A stretch of 64,000 nucleotides of DNA from G965197555 sp965197555 (GTDB taxonomy: Bacteria; Chloroflexota; Dehalococcoidia; Lucifugimonadales; UBA3495). Shown here one piece after another: positions 59,500 to 64,000 of this stretch. The stretch covers positions 930,001 to 994,000 of the forward strand of contig OZ240213.1 in NCBI GenBank assembly GCA_965197555.1, written 5' to 3'. Both the position numbers and the translations under genes were made by a program. Under the pieces are notes generated by a model. That model did no database searches. It was not told the origin of the DNA and worked only from the letters and a program-made list of their open reading frames with translations. The first letter of the stretch is position 1. Every line of letters starts with the position of its first letter.

Positions 59500-60762
59500 C
59501 TATCCCATATCTCGGATACCCTTCTGAGTAGCGAGTATCGCTATGACGGTGACCAACAACACAGCAGCCAGGGCTCCTACGGCCCATTGCCCTCCCACGA
59601 ACTCAGCAGCGATTCCAGCCGGGATAACCCCCAGAGGCATGAGCGCGAAGCTCATCATGAATACGCTCATCACCCGCCCCTGATATTGGTCTTCTGTCAA
59701 CTGCATAATGAGGGCATGGCTCAAGGTCCTATGACCCGAGAATCCCAGTCCCAGTAGGACCATGAACCCCAACGCCACGGAGTAAATAGGCACCAGGGCT
59801 ACCAGCAGAAGGACCGTGCCGGTCAAAAAGCAGGCACCGACCACCAACAGCCCTGGCTTCCACTTGTTGCCCAGCGCCGCAATGATGAAAGAACCGACCA
59901 GCGACCCGGCCCCCATGAAACTCACCAGCAAGCCCATGGCCTCCGGGCCGCGATGGTAGATGTCAACCACAAAAACAGGCAGGAGCATTGGGAATGGCAT
60001 AGCAAGGAGGGCCATGGCCAGGCTTATCAGCAACAGGACAAGCACCAATGGGCTGTTCCTCATATACGATAGCCCATCCCCAATATCCTTAATAATTGGT
60101 GACTTGCTTGTCACATCACCGCCGGTCAGCTTGGGCAGTAGAGCGGTAGGTAACAAGGACATAAACCCCATGCCACAAGTGAGGTAATAGACTCCGTCCG
60201 GACCCATAGCCGCGTAGAGGATCCCGCCAGCGGCCGGCGCCAGCAATGATATAGCGCTCATGCCCATGGCATTGAGAGCCATCGCGTTGGTGAGCCTGTC
60301 TTTGCCCACTAACTGAGGTATGATTGCCTGCCGCGCAGGCATCATGAATGCGAACAACGCGCCTTGAAATATCGACACCCCGAAGAGATGGACCCATGTC
60401 ACTGTGTTGGTGGTTATCGCCACTCCGACGAAGAGAGCGGTCAGTGCCGAGGCCGCCTGCCCAAGCTGCACGATCCGCTTGCGTTCCAGCCGGTCCGAGA
60501 TCGCGCCGCCGAATAAAGCCAGGCACAACAGGGGCAACGCGAAGCCACCGTTGACCAGAGCTAGGAGGGCCGGGGAAGACGTGATGTCGAAGACCAGGTA
60601 GCCTCGGACGATCATCTGCATCTGCATAGCTGCCACCATGAGCAGCATGCCCAGCCACAGATGTCGGAAATCCCGGTTCTCCAGCGAGACAAATGTCTGA
60701 CGCCAGACGCCCATCGGGGGATGTATCTGAGGTGGTCTTATCGGGCTTTGACTCGTAGTCAT
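59500..60762 (-). CDS. MFS transporter, EntS/MFS_3-like exporter
   Basis: The 420-residue protein shows the pattern of a 12-helix MFS permease. Two sets of hydrophobic helices flank a central loop (LPKLTGGDVTSKSPIIKD). The loop GGAISDRLERKRIVQLGQ fits MFS motif A. It resembles the EntS/MFS_3 group, which exports small molecules such as siderophores or drugs. No substrate can be inferred. It lies to the right of tRNA-Ser and probably belongs to the core chromosome. The ribosome site is weak, so an ATG 16 codons later is possible. Confidence 0.85.
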   Translation of the reverse strand: MTTSQSPIRPPQIHPPMGVWRQTFVSLENRDFRHLWLGMLLMVAAMQMQMIVRGYLVFDITSSPALLALVNGGFALPLLCLALFGGAISDRLERKRIVQLGQAASALTALFVGVAITTNTVTWVHLFGVSIFQGALFAFMMPARQAIIPQLVGKDRLTNAMALNAMGMSAISLLAPAAGGILYAAMGPDGVYYLTCGMGFMSLLPTALLPKLTGGDVTSKSPIIKDIGDGLSYMRNSPLVLVLLLISLAMALLAMPFPMLLPVFVVDIYHRGPEAMGLLVSFMGAGSLVGSFIIAALGNKWKPGLLVVGACFLTGTVLLLVALVPIYSVALGFMVLLGLGFSGHRTLSHALIMQLTEDQYQGRVMSVFMMSFALMPLGVIPAGIAAEFVGGQWAVGALAAVLLVTVIAILATQKGIRDMG

Positions 60763-61168
60763 GGGGCGGACGGCTTCCCTATAGCTACACTGGCTCGCAA
60801 ACCGGGTGCAACTGAGTCCAAGATCGAGGTCATCGAAGTTTCAATGGTGAAGCAATTACATCCGGTAGAGTTGCCAGGGAATGTGCTAGCCAGGCGATGG
60901 CTACACAGCTCTACCATCCAAGGGATGAACACCGTCAGGAGCCAAAATCTTGATGCAGGTCATCAAAGCAGATGGTTCCCGAGTCGGCGGAATACTCGGA
61001 AACGTAGAGACTCTCAGGACGAGAGTGGGGTTGCACCTGGTCCGCTGACCGCGCTTGAGCACCGTCGATGGTGCCCCGCGACCGTGGGTGACGCGCAATA
61101 CTAATGGGCCGATGGATTTCGCGGCGCAATCTTGGAGTATTGAAGGGGTCAAGCCCCAGGCTAGGGCC
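60763..61168. other. Gene-free stretch upstream of MFS gene
   Basis: About 400 bp without a supported gene. A minus-strand segment near 60935-61060 (RPESLYVSEYSADSGTICFD) looks like decayed protein but has no partner frame or start. The MFS promoter should lie here. Confidence 0.35.
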
Positions 61169-61630
61169 TCACGCTTCGCGATAGACCGTACCGCGATTCT
61201 GGACGTTCTCAATGAGCCGAATATCACCCATGTCGACCCGGTGCCCCAGAGGTTGAGGAGGACGGACTTCAAGGCCCAGGAGCTTGACGACCCTGGGGTC
61301 GGTGTAGTATCCGTTGTAGGTCTGCCGGACGAGCAGATCGAAGAACTCTCCATCGTCAGCTTCGACCTGACGCAATACCGCATCCTTCTGCTCACCGGAT
61401 AAGCTAAGGAAGCCTAGCCTATAAGACCTATAGCTGCCAACCTCTATGAGTGAGAGACCGCGGCTGAAAATCCGCTTGAGCCGTGGCGAGCCACTGACGA
61501 CTTTATCTAGGAAACCGACGGCAATCTCTCCTGCGCCGGGCATATTTTCGCTTGGCGGAATAATCCGGTTAAGAATTGGAGTTACCAGCTCAATTTGGGC
61601 ATCGCTGAAGAACGAGCTCAAGGTGGCCAT
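61169..61630 (-). CDS. Gluconate 2-dehydrogenase subunit 3-like protein
   Basis: ATG 61630 follows AGGAG and lies 10 bp after the GMC gene; 153 residues. The sequence LSSFFSDAQIELVTPILNRI, IPPSENMPGAGEIAVGFLDK fits the small-subunit family (PF13618 type) that accompanies membrane-linked GMC dehydrogenases. The usual Tat signal is absent here. It probably stabilises or exports the large subunit next to it. The frame is open upstream, but that part overlaps the GMC gene and is rejected. Confidence 0.85.
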   Translation of the reverse strand: MATLSSFFSDAQIELVTPILNRIIPPSENMPGAGEIAVGFLDKVVSGSPRLKRIFSRGLSLIEVGSYRSYRLGFLSLSGEQKDAVLRQVEADDGEFFDLLVRQTYNGYYTDPRVVKLLGLEVRPPQPLGHRVDMGDIRLIENVQNRGTVYREA

Positions 61631-61640
61631 CCGGTTCTCC

Positions 61641-63254
61641 TCAGTCCAGCAGGTGTCTAGCATTTTGTTTGAAGTAATCGGCGATGTGGAGCGCCAGCGC
61701 CTGTATGGTAGACGTGGGATTGACCGCGCCCGCCGTGACGAAAATACTGCCGTCAATGATAAAGAGATTCTTGACGTCGTGGCACCGGCCATAGCCGTCC
61801 ACCACCGAGTTGGCAACATGATCGCCCATTCGGGCCGTCCCCATTAGGTGCCAACCGGACGGACGCAGCAGTGGATTAACCACAACCTCCTTGGCTCCAG
61901 CAGCCTGGAGGACCTCCGTTGCTCTCGCTATGCCGTGGTCCATCATCTTCAGACTGTTTTCGCTCATCCTGTAATCTACTTTAGGGGCGGGAATACCATC
62001 ATTGTCGGTAAGGGTTGGATCTAGGCCCACACGGTTGTGAGCCTCCGGCAGGTCTTCCCCCATCACACCTACGGTGATGGTCCGCCCAAAGCGCTCGTTG
62101 AACACGTGATGGTGGTCCGCGCCCCAGGGAATCGGAGACGGCGTTACAAATCCTTGCGCTGTGACCGTGGGGCCGGAGTTTCGTAGTATCTGGAATTGGT
62201 ATCCTCTCACGAACCCTCTGGCCAGGTCGGTCTCATAGAATTCCGAGCTTGTGATCGAGCAACCCAGAGGACCTTTGTATCCTTCCAGTGGCTCGTCGAA
62301 AACACCCATTACCATTGACATCGGATGGAACATCAGATTCCTGCCGACGAGACCGCTATTGTTGGCGAGGCCATCCGGGAACAAGCTGGACCTGGAGTTC
62401 AGAAGCAGCCGGGGCGTGCCAATCCCATTACACGCCATCACCACGATGCGTGCTTTCTGCTGCTGCACGCGTCCTTCAGGGTCATAGTAGACCGCTCCAT
62501 CGGCCAGTCCATCCTGGCCGACGGTTATTTCTCTGACCCTGGCGTTGGTTTTGAGTATCGCGCCCCTGGCTATCGCCTTGGGCCAGTAGGTAACGTCGGT
62601 GCTCGCCTTGGCCCCGATAGGGCATCCGGCTTCGCAAGGGCCGCAGTTGTTACAGGCGGCTCGTCCGTCATAGGGAGCCGTGAGGATCGCGCTATCCGAG
62701 GGCCACCAGTGCCAGCCCAGCTTTTCAAACCCGCGCACCATGGTATCCCCCGGGTTGCCCAGCGGTATCGGCGGGGTCTGCCTCTCGGACTTGGGAGGGA
62801 ACGCGGTATCGCCCGTGATTCCGGCTACACCCATCATCTGGTCGTTGAGGCTGAAGTAGGGCTCAAGTTGCTGGTAGCTTACCGGCCAGTCGTCGGCTAC
62901 ACCGTCCAGCGTTCGTACCCGAAAGTCGGACGGGTGCAAGCGGGGGAAATGCGCGCTCCAGTGAATAGTGCTGCCTCCCACCGCGTTGAACATTAGCGGC
63001 GCGATGGGTGTGCCGGATTCATTGACTGGATAATCCTGGGGTAGTCCCCTGAAGTTGGGGTTAGGATTGAAATTCGTCTGTCTGCGTATCTCCCAGTCGG
63101 TCTGAGTCGACGGGTAGGTGCTAGGGTCCACCCAGTCTCCCTGCTCCAGACACATAACGTTAATGCCGGCTTCAGCCAGGCTCCAAGCGAAGGCCCCACC
63201 TGAAGCACCGGCGCCGATGATCAGCACGTCAACGATCTGGGTGTTCCGGGCCAT
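61641..63254 (-). CDS. GMC-family FAD-dependent oxidoreductase
   Basis: ATG 63254 follows GGAGG; 537 residues. The FAD-binding start VLIIGAGASGGAFAWSLAEA is typical. GGSTIHWSAHFPRL is the second GMC signature. The C-terminus has GWHLMGTARMGD and AVNPTSTIQALALHIAD, with active-site His and Asn. A Cys-rich segment CNNCGPCEAGCPIGAK (about 208-223) looks like an Fe-S or disulfide loop and is seen in the gluconate/fructose dehydrogenase branch. It oxidises a sugar or alcohol and passes electrons on, with the subunit-3 gene directly downstream. No cytochrome c subunit gene is in the window. Confidence 0.9.
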   Translation of the reverse strand: MARNTQIVDVLIIGAGASGGAFAWSLAEAGINVMCLEQGDWVDPSTYPSTQTDWEIRRQTNFNPNPNFRGLPQDYPVNESGTPIAPLMFNAVGGSTIHWSAHFPRLHPSDFRVRTLDGVADDWPVSYQQLEPYFSLNDQMMGVAGITGDTAFPPKSERQTPPIPLGNPGDTMVRGFEKLGWHWWPSDSAILTAPYDGRAACNNCGPCEAGCPIGAKASTDVTYWPKAIARGAILKTNARVREITVGQDGLADGAVYYDPEGRVQQQKARIVVMACNGIGTPRLLLNSRSSLFPDGLANNSGLVGRNLMFHPMSMVMGVFDEPLEGYKGPLGCSITSSEFYETDLARGFVRGYQFQILRNSGPTVTAQGFVTPSPIPWGADHHHVFNERFGRTITVGVMGEDLPEAHNRVGLDPTLTDNDGIPAPKVDYRMSENSLKMMDHGIARATEVLQAAGAKEVVVNPLLRPSGWHLMGTARMGDHVANSVVDGYGRCHDVKNLFIIDGSIFVTAGAVNPTSTIQALALHIADYFKQNARHLLD

Positions 63255-63298
63255 TGCTGCCTCCTGCATGAATGCATTGGACTTCAGCTTCGCTGTGC

Positions 63299-63307
63299 AT
63301 TATAACA
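63299..63307 (-). promoter_or_regulatory. Extended -10 promoter of GMC operon
   Basis: The minus strand reads TGTTATAAT at 63307-63299, a perfect -10 with the TGn extension. It lies 45 bp before the GMC start. No good -35 is visible, as expected for an extended -10 promoter. Confidence 0.6.
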
Positions 63308-63472
63308 AGCGCCCCGACATTGGCGAGTCATGGGTTGCTCTGATCATTAGGACTAGCAGGTATCGAAAGGCAGGGGATTAGAGGCAGAGGAGGCCTAGTT
63401 GTGCCGGCATACCCCTCGGCGTAGTATGACGGACGAGCGGAGATTTACTTGCAAACTGTCCAGGAGAGCCAT

Positions 63473-64000
63473 ATGCGGTCTGTGCTCCCGTTTGTGATCA
63501 TAGTTGTTTTCGACGGGCTACAGCCGTCTCAAGTAACGCCGGGGTTAATGCCCAACCTTACCGCCCTGGCCGCCAAAGGCGTAACGTTTGCTAACCACCA
63601 CTCGGTGTTCCCTACAACGACCCGTGCCAACGTGGCTAGCCTCGTTACTGGGCGTAATGTTGGGGGACATGGCATAGCAGCCAATACCATTGTAGTCCGA
63701 GACTTCGACCCCCACAGGGCCATTCCAGCCCTGGAGGCTGAGTTAACTCTAGTAGCAGAGAAAACAGGCCGAGTACTTCTTGCGCCCACCCTAGCCGAAA
63801 TTCTTGGCGAGCATGGACAGGAGTACATAGCCATCGGGGTCGGTACCACCGGCAACGCCTACCTACAAAACCCAACGGCTGGCCGTTCCGGTGGTGCCAC
63901 GATCCACCCCAATTTCGCCCTTCCCTACAGTCTGCATCACGACATTGGCGCTAGATTCCGCGCTTGGCCTGAGGAGGCCCACCCTAACACGCCAAGATTC
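63473..64000 (+). CDS. Alkaline-phosphatase-superfamily phosphodiesterase, C-terminus beyond window
   Basis: ATG 63473 follows CAGGAG; 176 residues are visible with no stop. FVIIVVFDGLQPSQVTPGLM has the metal-binding Asp, and HHSVFPTTTRANVASLVTG contains the nucleophile Thr and Arg, the pattern of type I phosphodiesterase/nucleotide pyrophosphatase. GRNVGGHGI follows as in the family. It probably hydrolyses nucleotide or phosphonate diesters. No signal peptide cleavage is clear. It is divergent from the GMC gene and shares its upstream region. Confidence 0.85.
   Translation, partial: MRSVLPFVIIVVFDGLQPSQVTPGLMPNLTALAAKGVTFANHHSVFPTTTRANVASLVTGRNVGGHGIAANTIVVRDFDPHRAIPALEAELTLVAEKTGRVLLAPTLAEILGEHGQEYIAIGVGTTGNAYLQNPTAGRSGGATIHPNFALPYSLHHDIGARFRAWPEEAHPNTPRF

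Overview
The window is high-GC bacterial DNA. It most resembles a Chloroflexota genome of the SAR202 or Dehalococcoidia kind. The hints are secreted FN3/PPC and FG-GAP giants, a histidine kinase and response regulator fused in one chain, a GMC flavin dehydrogenase with a subunit-3 partner, and a PrgI-type (monoderm-like) conjugation apparatus. The lineage is inferred from gene content, not from a marker gene. Most of the window is accessory DNA. Ordinary chromosome appears to begin only right of the tRNA-Ser at 59.3 kb.

Layout. (1) 0-5.5 kb is a mobile and defence patch. It holds an HNH-helicase gene cut by the window edge, a decayed IS1595-type transposase, a small serine recombinase, and a compact DUF262 / HEPN-like / DNA methyltransferase operon. 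(2) 5.7-41.2 kb is best read as an integrated conjugative element. It carries a Replic_Relax-like protein, a fused two-component regulator, a giant FN3 surface protein, a TPR protein, and a regulator with four HTH domains beside a 1.1-kb gene-free tract of degenerate repeats. A type IV secretion operon follows: secreted protein, VirB6-like, pilin, PrgI/VirB3-like fusion, second pilin-like protein, VirB4 and a VirD4-like ATPase, then a second Replic_Relax-like protein and small HTH proteins. A large serine recombinase closes the element. (3) 41.3-47.1 kb is a second defence patch with an AbiE toxin-antitoxin pair and a SIR2 protein overlapping a 923-residue partner. (4) 47.1-59.3 kb is an insertion graveyard (IS4-like, IS481, IS5, HNH and tRNA fragments) with a 1,897-aa FG-GAP surface protein, a protease lipoprotein, a truncated tyrosine recombinase and a P4-type integrase next to tRNA-Ser. 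(5) 59.5-64 kb holds an MFS exporter, a GMC dehydrogenase with its small subunit, and a phosphodiesterase cut by the right edge.

The clearest discovery is a 2,408-bp group II intron (23296-25703) inside the pilin gene of the secretion operon. Joining the flanks at the canonical GTGCG and AC boundaries restores a 100-residue two-helix pilin exactly, so a conserved-looking conjugation gene appears to depend on RNA splicing. Other leads are the DUF262/HEPN/methyltransferase operon, the SIR2 operon, the multi-HTH protein beside its repeat tract, a 13-C tract that could phase-switch the FN3 protein, and an IS1182 element that split the last codons of the serine recombinase and made an artificial 1,039-aa fused ORF.
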